Source: JALYUA01 sp038229875 (GTDB lineage: Bacteria; Acidobacteriota; Thermoanaerobaculia; UBA5066; Gp7-AA6). From it: DNA of 18,215 nt. Location of the stretch: NCBI GenBank assembly GCA_038229875.1, contig JBBROA010000086.1, positions 1-18,215 on the forward strand, read 5' to 3'. How positions within the stretch are numbered: position 1 is the stretch's first letter; each line of letters starts with the position of its first letter. The notes under the pieces were generated by a model. The model was not told where the DNA came from. It was given only the letters and a program-made list of their open reading frames with translations, and searched no databases. Below, in pieces: positions 1-7,843 of the stretch. A program made the translations under genes and the position numbers.

Positions 1-156
1 CAAATGCAGCAGCGTCGACTTCCCCACGCCGGACGGCCCCATCACGGCGGCGAACGTGGAGGTTTCGACATCCAGGGAAAGGCCGGCGAAGACCCGGACG
101 GGGGCGCCCTCGCCCTCGTACACCTTCGAGAGATTCTCGGCGTGAATCGCGAGCAT
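1..156 (-). CDS. lolD: LolD-type ABC transporter ATPase, N-terminal fragment (cut by window edge)
   Basis: Only the first 52 codons lie in the window; the gene runs off the left edge. The fragment begins MLAIHAENLSKVYEGEG and contains the Walker A loop GPSGVGKST followed by LLHL, as in LolD/MacB-type ATPases. Its place directly downstream of a LolC-type permease (29 bp gap) supports LolD, the ATPase that powers release of lipoproteins from the inner membrane to LolA. The ATG at 154-156 is the first good start in frame. A CTG at 163-165 is an alternative, and I see no clear Shine-Dalgarno sequence, so translation may be coupled to lolC. An ATG overlapping the lolC stop (186-188) is in another frame and ends after eight codons, so it is not the start. 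The family call is firm from the motif; Lol specificity is inferred from context. Confidence 0.8.
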   Translation of the reverse strand, partial: MLAIHAENLSKVYEGEGAPVRVFAGLSLDVETSTFAAVMGPSGVGKSTLLHL

Positions 157-184
157 GCGGCTCAGCGGAGAGGGGCGATGCGCG

Positions 185-1366
185 TCATCGCGAGAGCCTC
201 ACGGCTTCTCCCGGCGCGAGCCGCGAGGCCGCCCGCGCCGGCAGAAGCGCCGCGGCGATGGCCGTCGCGAATGCGAACACGGCGACCGTCGCCACTTCGA
301 GCGGGTGCACGGCAAACGGAACGTGTGAAAGGAGGTACACGTCTCCCGGGAGAGGCACGAGGCGGTACCGGTCGAGAAGCAGCGAAGCGCCCACGCCCAC
401 CAGAATGCCGCCGGCGGTCCCCGCCGCGCCGATCGCGGCGCCGAGCGTCAGGTAGATCCGCGCGAGCGAAGCCGGCGCCGCTCCCATCGAAGTGAGCACT
501 CCGAGGTCCCTCTTCTTCTCGACGACCAGGAGCGCGATGTTGGAGACGATGTTCAAAGCCGCGACCACGATGACGAGCGCGACCGTCGCGAAGATCACGA
601 CCTTCTCGAGCTTCAGCGCGAATGCGAGCGGCGCGTTCAAGTCCCGCCAGGTCTGCACTCGGTATCCGGACGGGAGATTCGCGCGCACCGCCGCGGCGGC
701 GCCGTCCGCCGCGGAAGCGTCGGCGAGACGGGCCTCCCACGCGCGGGCGCCGAATGCGATCCCGGAGAGGAGGCGCGCTGTCGCCTCGGGAAGCTCGATG
801 TCCGCCGGTTTTTCGACCAGGCTCCCGCGCCGGATGTCGCGGACACGCACGGCGACCGCGATCGGCACCGGTCCGATCGGAGAGAGCCGCGTGCGGGACG
901 AGATCAGCCGCAGGACGCTTCCCCGCTCGGAGCCCGTGCGTCCCGCGACCGCCGACGAGAGCCGCGCGGGCGGATACCCGTCCCCGGTGTCCTCGAGCGA
1001 GTTCGGCGCGGCGTTTCGAAATCGGACGGGCAGCGTGGTGCGCGACGCGGAGTCCGAGAGCCACCCGCGGCCCTCGATCGCCGGCTGCGTTGAAACCACC
1101 CCCGGAATCGAAGCGAGAACGCGGCTGACGAGATCGGCGTCGGCGAGCCCGTTTCCCCGCTGCGGAGACACAACGAGGTGAGGGCTGCGGTCGGACATCT
1201 GCGCGCGGATCCGGTCCTGAAACCCGGACAGAAGAGACAGTGAAAGCACGAGGGCGGCGACGCCGACGCCGAGTCCGACGACGGAAATGGTCGAGATCAG
1301 CGCAACGTGGGCGCTGCGCCGCGATGTCGCGAGGTATCGCAGCGCGATGAAGGACTCGTAGGTCAT
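185..1366 (-). CDS. lolC: LolC/LolE-family lipoprotein-releasing ABC permease
   Basis: This 393-residue protein is close to the usual LolC/E length. It starts MTYESFIALRYL, the typical LolC/E opening. A first membrane helix lies at about 22-46, followed by a periplasmic domain at about 50-250. Three further helices lie at roughly 254-282, 304-330 and 357-377. The cytoplasmic coupling segment KKRDLGVLTSMGA (284-296) is the hallmark of this FtsX-fold family. The protein should form the inner-membrane part of the lipoprotein release complex with the LolD ATPase encoded just downstream. Only one LolC/E gene is visible here, so it may work as a homodimer, or a second subunit may lie beyond the window. 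It follows lysS by 25 bp on the same strand and is probably co-transcribed with it. LolC and LolE cannot be told apart here. Confidence 0.88.
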   Translation of the reverse strand: MTYESFIALRYLATSRRSAHVALISTISVVGLGVGVAALVLSLSLLSGFQDRIRAQMSDRSPHLVVSPQRGNGLADADLVSRVLASIPGVVSTQPAIEGRGWLSDSASRTTLPVRFRNAAPNSLEDTGDGYPPARLSSAVAGRTGSERGSVLRLISSRTRLSPIGPVPIAVAVRVRDIRRGSLVEKPADIELPEATARLLSGIAFGARAWEARLADASAADGAAAAVRANLPSGYRVQTWRDLNAPLAFALKLEKVVIFATVALVIVVAALNIVSNIALLVVEKKRDLGVLTSMGAAPASLARIYLTLGAAIGAAGTAGGILVGVGASLLLDRYRLVPLPGDVYLLSHVPFAVHPLEVATVAVFAFATAIAAALLPARAASRLAPGEAVRLSR

Positions 1367-1391
1367 CGGGGACGCCTCGGCCCCGACTTCC

Positions 1392-2933
<1,542 letters not shown>

Positions 2934-2941
2934 GGCCGGGC

Positions 2942-2947
2942 AGTATA
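2942..2947 (-). promoter_or_regulatory. -10 element of lysS, leaderless-type
   Basis: TATACT on the minus strand ends 8 nt before the lysS ATG, which would place transcription start at or within a base or two of the start codon. I see no convincing -35 hexamer at 16-18 bp. The same arrangement recurs at several other transcription-unit heads in the window. Confidence 0.55.
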
Positions 2948-2984
2948 CGGTCGCCGGGGCGCGCGAACGCCCACTCCTGTCGGA

Positions 2985-3008
2985 ACGAAACGACGAAACG
3001 ACGAAATG
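2985..3008. repeat. 8-bp tandem repeat, three copies
   Basis: ACGAAACG occurs twice in tandem, followed by ACGAAATG, in the 163-bp gap between the unknown 505-residue gene and lysS. It lies about 38 bp upstream of the lysS -10 element. Whether it is a binding site or a slippage product cannot be told from one copy. Confidence 0.7.
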
Positions 3009-3096
3009 GATGTCTGCTTCCGACCGACCGCGCACCGCCACTTCGCCGGCTCCGGAGACGTCCTCTTCGCCGGACCGACTCCTCAGGCCGGGGACG

Positions 3097-4614
3097 TCAG
3101 GAAGGCTCTCCGCGAGACCCCGCGTCGCCCGCCACTTCCGCCGCGTCCAGGCAAAGCCACAGGTCGGCGGTCGACTTCAGCAGGCGGAACCGCGTCCGGC
3201 TCCAGGACCGCGCTTCGGGTCCGCGCGGCGACGAGTCGATGGTCTCCGAAAGGGCTTCATCGATCAACGGAGATCGGGCAATTGTCGCCCGAGCGGCCTT
3301 GACGAGCTCGATCGGCGGAGCACCTGCCGGAGCGGATTTCAACGCCTCCGCTTCCGTCTCCGCCTTGAAGCGAAGCGCGGTCGCGCGGAGAAGGGTCCGG
3401 TCGGCGGCGGAACCTGGAGCGCCGTGCGTGACCGCCCGGCGAGCCGCGGCGAGCTCCCACGACTCGAGGTCGAGATGAGAAAGCCCGGCGACGTTCGTCC
3501 GGAGCGCTCCGACGCCGTCGTCGTAGAGCTCGACGGCCGCGAGGACCCGGTCGAGGCAAGGGCGCCAGAAACTCTCGTCGCCGCCGTCCGGCTCGATCTC
3601 CTCGACGAGCTCGAGCGCCTCGTCGATGTCCTCCGCGGCGAGGCCCGAAATATCGAATTTGGTCAGGACGTCGCCGATCGCGGTCTTCAAGTCCAGGACG
3701 TGCTGCGCGCGCACGTTGTGGTCCATCGCCTGGCGGTCGAACCTGACGCGAGAGTCCCGAAAACGCTGGAACTCCTCTGGAGCGACCTCATCGCCGCCGC
3801 GCGTCAACTCGCGCTCGAGGTTGGTAATGCGTCCGGTCGCTTCGTCGAGGCGCCGCTCCTCGCGCTCGTAGAGCCTGTGGAACACCGACCGGGACGTCAG
3901 GTTGCACCACGCGACCGCCGTCAGAATCTCGGCGTTCGAGAGCCCGTTCGCGACGCGGCGCTTCATCGTGCGCACGTTTTCCAGAAGCCGCTGATTCAAC
4001 AGTTCTTCGAACTCCCGCGCGCTCGCGACGTCGCTGGCGAGCTCGTCAAAAGCGCGAACGATGGCGGGGGTCATCGCGGTGTCCATGCGCGGCCACACCG
4101 AAGACGACGTGAGCGATTCGAAGAACTTCCGGATCTGCGAGCGCGGCCGCGTGGCCGAGGCTTCCGGATCAGCCTGGCCCGTGGCAGCCACCGTCGCGAG
4201 GAAGTCGACCTTGTCGATCACGTCCTCGTCGATGTCGGGCTGGGAGAAATAGAAGCGAAGCAGGTAGAAGGCGATCTTTTCGTCCTGGGGACGCACCTTC
4301 TCGAAGAAGCGCCGCATGAAGGAGGGCGAGATCTTCCTGTCGACATCCCGGAGCTGGCGCACCACCCCGTCGAGACGGACATGCAAGTCCTTCAGAAGGG
4401 GGTCGACGGTCTCGGGGGACCCGGTGTTGATCCGCGACGCGATCGTCTTCACGTCCTCGTAGAGGGCCGTGAAATCGACCGTGTAACCGGCGTCCTCCGA
4501 GAAGAACGTCTTGTACACGCCTCGAACGAATTGGTGGAATGTCCAGAGCGCCTTGAACCGCTCCGTGAGGCGGATGTAGTCTTCGTGAAGAAGCTGAATT
4601 TTCTCGACCGACAT
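3097..4614 (-). CDS. Unrecognised 505-residue helical protein
   Basis: I do not recognise this family. The protein starts MSVEKIQLLHEDYIRLTERF and is rich in charged residues. It looks almost wholly alpha-helical, with no signal peptide or membrane segment, so it is probably cytoplasmic. A central segment (roughly residues 200-290, from ASAREFEELLNQRLLENVR through YEREERRLDEATGRITNLERE) looks like coiled coil. Acidic and Ala-rich helices follow, then a short Gly/Ser/Glu tail. No Walker, zinc, nuclease or protease motif is visible. The frame is open further upstream, but that part antisense-overlaps hpt and would not be translated as such. An ATG at 4654-4656 would add 14 residues but sits on top of the likely promoter, so I prefer 4614. 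It is transcribed divergently from hpt and lies upstream of lysS with its own promoter region between. Coding status is strong from length and codon bias; function is unknown. Confidence 0.85.
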   Translation of the reverse strand: MSVEKIQLLHEDYIRLTERFKALWTFHQFVRGVYKTFFSEDAGYTVDFTALYEDVKTIASRINTGSPETVDPLLKDLHVRLDGVVRQLRDVDRKISPSFMRRFFEKVRPQDEKIAFYLLRFYFSQPDIDEDVIDKVDFLATVAATGQADPEASATRPRSQIRKFFESLTSSSVWPRMDTAMTPAIVRAFDELASDVASAREFEELLNQRLLENVRTMKRRVANGLSNAEILTAVAWCNLTSRSVFHRLYEREERRLDEATGRITNLERELTRGGDEVAPEEFQRFRDSRVRFDRQAMDHNVRAQHVLDLKTAIGDVLTKFDISGLAAEDIDEALELVEEIEPDGGDESFWRPCLDRVLAAVELYDDGVGALRTNVAGLSHLDLESWELAAARRAVTHGAPGSAADRTLLRATALRFKAETEAEALKSAPAGAPPIELVKAARATIARSPLIDEALSETIDSSPRGPEARSWSRTRFRLLKSTADLWLCLDAAEVAGDAGSRGEPS

Positions 4615-4639
4615 TGTTTTTGGCGTTGCTGAGGTGAAG

Positions 4640-4648
4640 AGTATTCTA
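4640..4648 (-). promoter_or_regulatory. Probable -10 region of the 505-residue gene
   Basis: On the minus strand TAGAATACT offers two overlapping -10 hexamers (TAGAAT and AATACT), 25-28 nt before the ATG at 4614. Unlike most unit-head genes here, this leaves a short untranslated leader of about 18-20 nt. No clear Shine-Dalgarno is visible in it. Confidence 0.4.
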
Positions 4649-4710
4649 ACTTGCATCCTCCCGTCGGCCCGCCGGCCCGTGGAAAACAACAGAATTCGGC
4701 CCTTTTTCGT

Positions 4711-5292
4711 ATGAAGCTCGGCCGGACTCTCATCGACGCGGCGACCCTCGACGCGGGCGTCGCGCGGATCGCCGCCGAGATCGACCGCGACCAGGCGGGG
4801 CGGCCCGCCCTCCTCGTGGGAATCCTCAAGGGGTCGATTTTCTTTCTCTGCGATCTGGCGAAGAAGCTCGAGACCACGCCGGTTTCGCTCGATTTTCTCC
4901 AGGTCTCGTCCTACGGGTCGGGGATCAAGTCGTCGGGGAATGTTCGGCTGCAGCGCGACCTCTCGACGGACGTCGCGGGGCGAGAGGTCATCATTGTCGA
5001 AGACATCGTCGACACGGGCCGCACGCTGACCAAGATCATCGAGCTGCTCGGGACGCGGCACCCGAAGTCGGTCCGGATCTGCGCGCTTCTGAAAAAGAAG
5101 ATCGCGGGCAACGAAGGCATCCCGGTGGACTACCTCGGATTCACGATCGAGGACTACTTCGTGGTCGGGTACGGGCTCGATTACGCGGAGATGTACCGCA
5201 ACCTCCCTTTCATCGGGATCCTCGAGCCTGACGCCGAAGGCAGCGCCTCAGAGAACGCCGAAAAGGCCGAGACCGCGGACCGCCGAGGCTGA
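4711..5292 (+). CDS. hpt: Hypoxanthine phosphoribosyltransferase
   Basis: The 193-residue protein converts hypoxanthine or guanine plus PRPP to IMP or GMP in purine salvage. The PRPP-binding loop VEDIVDTGRT (96-105) is intact. The flexible loop SSYGSG (66-71) and the base-binding stretch DYFVVGYGLDYAEMYRNLP (148-166) match bacterial Hpt. The frame is open upstream to 4651, but the N-terminus MKLGRTLID at the ATG at 4711 is the natural one. Typical Hpt ends near residue 172. The last 20 or so residues, rich in Glu, Ala and Asn, are an extra tail encoded by a degenerate 9-bp repeat. No Shine-Dalgarno or close -10 is clear. It is divergent from the 505-residue gene and is followed after 51 bp by ridA, which appears to have its own promoter. 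Confidence 0.95.
   Translation: MKLGRTLIDAATLDAGVARIAAEIDRDQAGRPALLVGILKGSIFFLCDLAKKLETTPVSLDFLQVSSYGSGIKSSGNVRLQRDLSTDVAGREVIIVEDIVDTGRTLTKIIELLGTRHPKSVRICALLKKKIAGNEGIPVDYLGFTIEDYFVVGYGLDYAEMYRNLPFIGILEPDAEGSASENAEKAETADRRG
5245..5289 (+). repeat. Degenerate 9-bp tandem repeat inside the hpt 3' end
   Basis: Five 9-bp units can be lined up. The clearest are AACGCCGAA (5254-5262), AAGGCCGAG (5263-5271) and ACCGCGGAC (5272-5280); a related GACGCCGAA sits at 5230-5238. Because the period is three codons, the repeat stays in frame and encodes a Glu/Ala-rich tail. A similar array forms the end of the histidine kinase gene at 9721-9765. Confidence 0.55.
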
Positions 5293-5331
5293 TTCGTCCG
5301 CTTTTCCTTTCCAGATTCGCCGTTCCCGTCC

Positions 5332-5337
5332 TAGGAT
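5332..5337 (+). promoter_or_regulatory. -10 element of ridA, leaderless-type
   Basis: TAGGAT ends 6 nt before the ridA ATG, with only C residues between, so there is no room for a ribosome-binding site. A weak -35-like TTTCCA lies at 5308-5313 with an 18-bp spacer. This predicts a leaderless ridA message separate from hpt. Confidence 0.45.
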
Positions 5338-5343
5338 CCCCCC

Positions 5344-5721
5344 ATGAGATATCTCGCGACGGACGGAGCGCCCAAGGCCATCGGGCCGTACTCGCAGGCG
5401 GTGATCGAAGGAGGCTTCCTCTACGCCTCCGGGCAGATCCCTCTCGATCCCGAGAGCGGCGAGCTCGTTTCGGGCGGCATCGAGCCGTCGGCGGAACGGA
5501 TCTTCGACAACCTGGAGGCCGTTCTCAAGGAAGGCGGGCTGACACTCCAGGATGTCGTGAAGGCGACCGTGTACCTGACCCGTACGGAAGATTTCCCCGC
5601 GATGAACGCGGTGTACGCCCGGCGATTCGGCGAGCACCGGCCGGCGCGATCGACCGTTACCGTGGCGGGTCTTCCGAAGGGCGCGCCTCTCGAGATCGAC
5701 CTGATCGCGAAAACCCGCTAG
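5344..5721 (+). CDS. ridA: RidA-family reactive imine/enamine deaminase
   Basis: The 125-residue protein has the standard length and layout of RidA (YjgF/YER057c/UK114). Members hydrolyse reactive 2-aminoacrylate and related enamines formed by PLP enzymes. It begins MRYLATDGAPKAIGPYSQAV, with the conserved IGPYSQ segment at 13-18. SGQIPLDP (29-36) and the substrate-carboxylate Arg in RPARSTV (Arg102) are present, as is the catalytic-site Glu in LEID (Glu117), so it should be an active archetypal member. It follows hpt by 51 bp. Its TAG stop lies inside the first unit of a heptanucleotide repeat array. Confidence 0.95.
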   Translation: MRYLATDGAPKAIGPYSQAVIEGGFLYASGQIPLDPESGELVSGGIEPSAERIFDNLEAVLKEGGLTLQDVVKATVYLTRTEDFPAMNAVYARRFGEHRPARSTVTVAGLPKGAPLEIDLIAKTR

Positions 5722-5749
5722 CCGCTAGCCGCTAGCCGCTAACCGATAG
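5715..5749. repeat. 7-bp tandem repeat CCGCTAG, five copies, starting at the ridA stop
   Basis: The units are CCGCTAG three times, then CCGCTAA and CCGATAG. Each unit holds a stop codon. Because 7 is not a multiple of 3, the array places stops in all three forward frames. CTAG is palindromic, so the first three units also give stops on the minus strand. The array begins within the last codons of ridA and fills the gap to the convergent DUF4149 gene. Confidence 0.85.
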
Positions 5750-5750
5750 C

Positions 5751-5780
5751 CCGGGGACGGCCCCGGCGGCCGTTACGGCC
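5751..5780. terminator. Two adjacent GC hairpins between convergent genes, possible bidirectional terminator
   Basis: CCGGGG (5751-5756) pairs with CCCCGG (5761-5766) around a 4-nt loop. GGCCG (5768-5772) pairs with CGGCC (5776-5780) around a loop that is the minus-strand stop codon of the DUF4149 gene. Neither has a U-run, so intrinsic termination in the classical sense is unproven; the convergent position supports a 3'-end role. Confidence 0.4.
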
Positions 5781-6237
5781 GGAACCAGAGACCGACGGCC
5801 GCGGCGAGCGCTCCGAGTAGAAAGATGCGGCTCGAGCGGCGGTGCAGCGTGTCGAACTTGCGCCGCCAGGGATCGTCCGGCCCCGCAGCGTCGAACGACC
5901 CCACCTTCATCCGGAAGTAGTTCATCCGGGGACGAAGCACCATCGAGAGGTACACGTTCGTCGCGACCGCAACGAAGATTGCGATCCCGGAAACCACGAG
6001 AGGGCCGGCGAGCCCGCCCGCGCGCTCGAGCTCCACGAAGACCCCGATCACCAGCACGAGCGAGAGAAGCTGCTTGACCGCCTCGAACCGGCGCAACACC
6101 TCTCCAAACGCGGCTCCGGCCTGGTCGCGCGAGGGAATCATCCGGAAGATGACGGGCGCCGCGATCGCGACGAGCACCGACCCGCCGAACCAGATGGCGA
6201 GGCAGAGGCGGATAAGCTGCGAGATCAAGCCGGACAC
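5773..6237 (-). CDS. DUF4149-type four-helix membrane protein
   Basis: This 154-residue integral membrane protein has four predicted helices, at about 8-30, 56-72, 79-101 and 136-152. The APVIF segment after helix 1, an AGAAFGEVLRRFE loop (40-52), NVYLSMVLRPRM at the end of helix 3 and an FDTLHRRSSR stretch before helix 4 fit the DUF4149 (TMEM205-like) pattern. The biochemical role of this family is not known to me. The start is GTG at 6235-6237, with a GATACT -10 only 8 nt upstream and no Shine-Dalgarno. It is convergent with ridA and divergent from the glycosyltransferase unit, with about 58 bp between the two start points. The family call is by pattern recognition only. Confidence 0.78.
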   Translation of the reverse strand: MSGLISQLIRLCLAIWFGGSVLVAIAAPVIFRMIPSRDQAGAAFGEVLRRFEAVKQLLSLVLVIGVFVELERAGGLAGPLVVSGIAIFVAVATNVYLSMVLRPRMNYFRMKVGSFDAAGPDDPWRRKFDTLHRRSSRIFLLGALAAAVGLWFRP

Positions 6238-6245
6238 CGGCGGAA

Positions 6246-6251
6246 AGTATC
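6246..6251 (-). promoter_or_regulatory. -10 element of the DUF4149 gene, leaderless-type
   Basis: GATACT on the minus strand ends 8 nt before the GTG start, within the 58-bp divergent region shared with the glycosyltransferase unit. No recognisable -35 is seen at the right distance. Confidence 0.45.
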
Positions 6252-6283
6252 AGGTGACCCTCAGCTGACGCCGCGTCCCGTTC

Positions 6284-6289
6284 TATCTT
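6284..6289 (+). promoter_or_regulatory. -10 element of the glycosyltransferase unit, leaderless-type
   Basis: TATCTT ends 6 nt before an ATG at 6296. That ATG opens a six-codon ORF rather than the glycosyltransferase frame. The spacing matches the other leaderless-type starts in this window. Confidence 0.4.
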
Positions 6290-6295
6290 TGCGGG

Positions 6296-6316
6296 ATGTT
6301 CGCGGACGGAGTCTGA
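6296..6316 (+). CDS. Possible six-codon leader ORF before the glycosyltransferase
   Basis: ATG at 6296-6298 is followed by five sense codons (peptide MFADGV) and TGA at 6314-6316. The -10 at 6284-6289 would put the RNA 5' end at this ATG. The glycosyltransferase frame is open across this ORF in a different phase. The segment could be a translated leader, or a single-base error could have split off the true N-terminus of the downstream protein. Evidence is spacing only. Confidence 0.25.
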   Translation: MFADGV

Positions 6317-6359
6317 CCTGAGCGCGCTCCCGGAGCCGCCCGCGAGGCGATTTGCCTTC

Positions 6360-7808
6360 GTGCTCGCCGCCGCGACAGCGATCGGACTCGGCATCCGCCT
6401 CTTCCGGCTCGATCACTTCTCCTACGGTCTCGACGAGATTCTGGAGGCCTACTGGATCAAGGGGTCCTGGGCATTCCTCTGGAGGTCGATCCGCTTCGAC
6501 GCGGTGCATCCGCCGCTCGACTACGTGATCGGCCGCGCGCTCGAGCCGCTGCATCCGGCCGACTGGACCCGAAAACTCGCCGACGTGCTCTGGGGTACGG
6601 CCACGATCCCCGCAATCGGCCTCCTCCTGCGGCGACGCGCGGGCGAGTCCGCGGGCGCGTTCACAGCGCTCCTTCTGGCCGTCGCCCCCTTTCACGTCCG
6701 TTACTCGCAGGAGTTCCGCCCCTACGCGCTGGCTCTCTTCCTGGTCGCGCTCGCCCTCCTGTGTCTCGACCGATACCTCGAGCGTCCGGGTCTGGCGCGC
6801 CTTCTCGCTCTGTATCTCGCGTGCCTCGGCACGGCGTACGCGCTCTATTTCGCTTCGGTCGTGCTCGCGCTCGCGGCTTTCACGATGCTCGTCGAGGACG
6901 CCCGAGGCCGCGACCCGCGACGCCGGACTGCGGCTCGCCGCTTCCTCGTCCGGAGCCCGCTCTTCTGCGCGGCGCTCGCGGCCGCGTACCTGCCCTGGTG
7001 GCCGGTCGTCCTCGAAGCGGCGCGCCGGCCGCCGATGGCGGGCCGAGCTCCCCTGACGCTCGCGCGAGCCGACCGGACGTTTTCGTTCTTCCTGTTCGCG
7101 CCCGACGGCGGATATCCGCTGGGGGCCGGGGGCGCGCTCTATCTCGTGGTGGTCCTGATCGGCGCGGTGCGCGCCGCAGCGCGTCCCGGGCTCCGTTTTC
7201 TGCTGGCGTGGTCGCTCGGAGGAATCGCGGTCATCGAGATCCTCGGCCAGATTCACCCACACTTCGATTTCGTCCGGCGATTTCTGCCGGCCGGCCTCGG
7301 CCTCATCCCTCTTGCGGCGCTGGCTCTCGCCGGCCTCTGGCAACGGCGGCGGGGCCGGGCGCTCGCCTGCGTCGTCGTGCTCATCGTCGCGGTTCTCGAC
7401 CTGCGCTCCCTCGCGACCTATTTCCGCGAGGGCCGCGCCGACTGGAGAACCCTGGGCAGGGCCATTCGGGCGCTTCCGCCCGGCGAGCCCGTCTTCACCG
7501 AAAATCCGTACGCGCAGCTTTGCACCGCGTTCTACGGGGTCGGAGAGACGTGGCTTTCGGAGCAGATGACGCCCGGCTCGCCGAAGACCGGAAGACCCAT
7601 CCTGAATCTCGACGGTCAGATCGTGCGGCTGACCTGGTCGTGGCCCTCGGAGACGCGCGCGTGGCTCGTGCTCGCCGGCGAGCCGGCGTATCCGGAGCTC
7701 CGGACGTGGGCCTCGCGCTTCCCCGCCACTCCCTATCCGCTCGCCGAACGGGCGGTCCTGATCCGCCTCGAACCGGCGCAGCGGCAGGAGGCCCTGGCGG
7801 GCCGATGA
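6360..7808 (+). CDS. GT39/ArnT-PMT-like membrane glycosyltransferase
   Basis: From the GTG at 6360 the protein has 482 residues and many hydrophobic helices. It has the hallmarks of polyprenyl-phosphate-sugar-dependent GT-C enzymes. The first helix is followed by FRLDHFSYGLDE, whose Asp-Glu pair (25-26) lies in the first extracytoplasmic loop. An HPPLDY segment lies at 50-55 and RYSQEFRPYAL further on. A soluble C-terminal part follows the last helices. It should transfer a sugar from a lipid carrier on the periplasmic face; acceptor and sugar are unknown. The start is uncertain: the frame is open upstream, and CTG at 6318 would add 14 residues (LSALPEPPARRFAF) that look native just before helix 1. 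Its TGA at 7806-7808 overlaps an ATG of the next frame. Confidence 0.83.
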   Translation: MLAAATAIGLGIRLFRLDHFSYGLDEILEAYWIKGSWAFLWRSIRFDAVHPPLDYVIGRALEPLHPADWTRKLADVLWGTATIPAIGLLLRRRAGESAGAFTALLLAVAPFHVRYSQEFRPYALALFLVALALLCLDRYLERPGLARLLALYLACLGTAYALYFASVVLALAAFTMLVEDARGRDPRRRTAARRFLVRSPLFCAALAAAYLPWWPVVLEAARRPPMAGRAPLTLARADRTFSFFLFAPDGGYPLGAGGALYLVVVLIGAVRAAARPGLRFLLAWSLGGIAVIEILGQIHPHFDFVRRFLPAGLGLIPLAALALAGLWQRRRGRALACVVVLIVAVLDLRSLATYFREGRADWRTLGRAIRALPPGEPVFTENPYAQLCTAFYGVGETWLSEQMTPGSPKTGRPILNLDGQIVRLTWSWPSETRAWLVLAGEPAYPELRTWASRFPATPYPLAERAVLIRLEPAQRQEALAGR

Positions 7809-7831
7809 CAAATCGAACCGCGTTTTTCTCC

Positions 7832-7837
7832 TATGAT
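7832..7837 (+). promoter_or_regulatory. -10 element of the gene at 7844, leaderless-type
   Basis: TATGAT ends 6 nt before the ATG at 7844. It lies in a local A/T-rich patch just after the glycosyltransferase stop codon, which stands out in this GC-rich sequence. Confidence 0.45.
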
Positions 7838-7843
7838 CCGGCC

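Noticed and set aside
4..495. Plus-strand open frame across lolD and lolC
   Set aside because: Arg/Pro/Ala-rich shadow with no motif, antisense to well-supported genes.
2934..3041. N-terminal extension of lysS to an upstream start at 3041
   Set aside because: The extra 36 residues are unlike any LysS, and the stretch carries a TATACT promoter element.
4615..5061. Extension of the 505-residue gene to 5061
   Set aside because: The region is antisense to hpt, whose PRPP loop and fold are clear on the plus strand; the extension is a GC-bias shadow.
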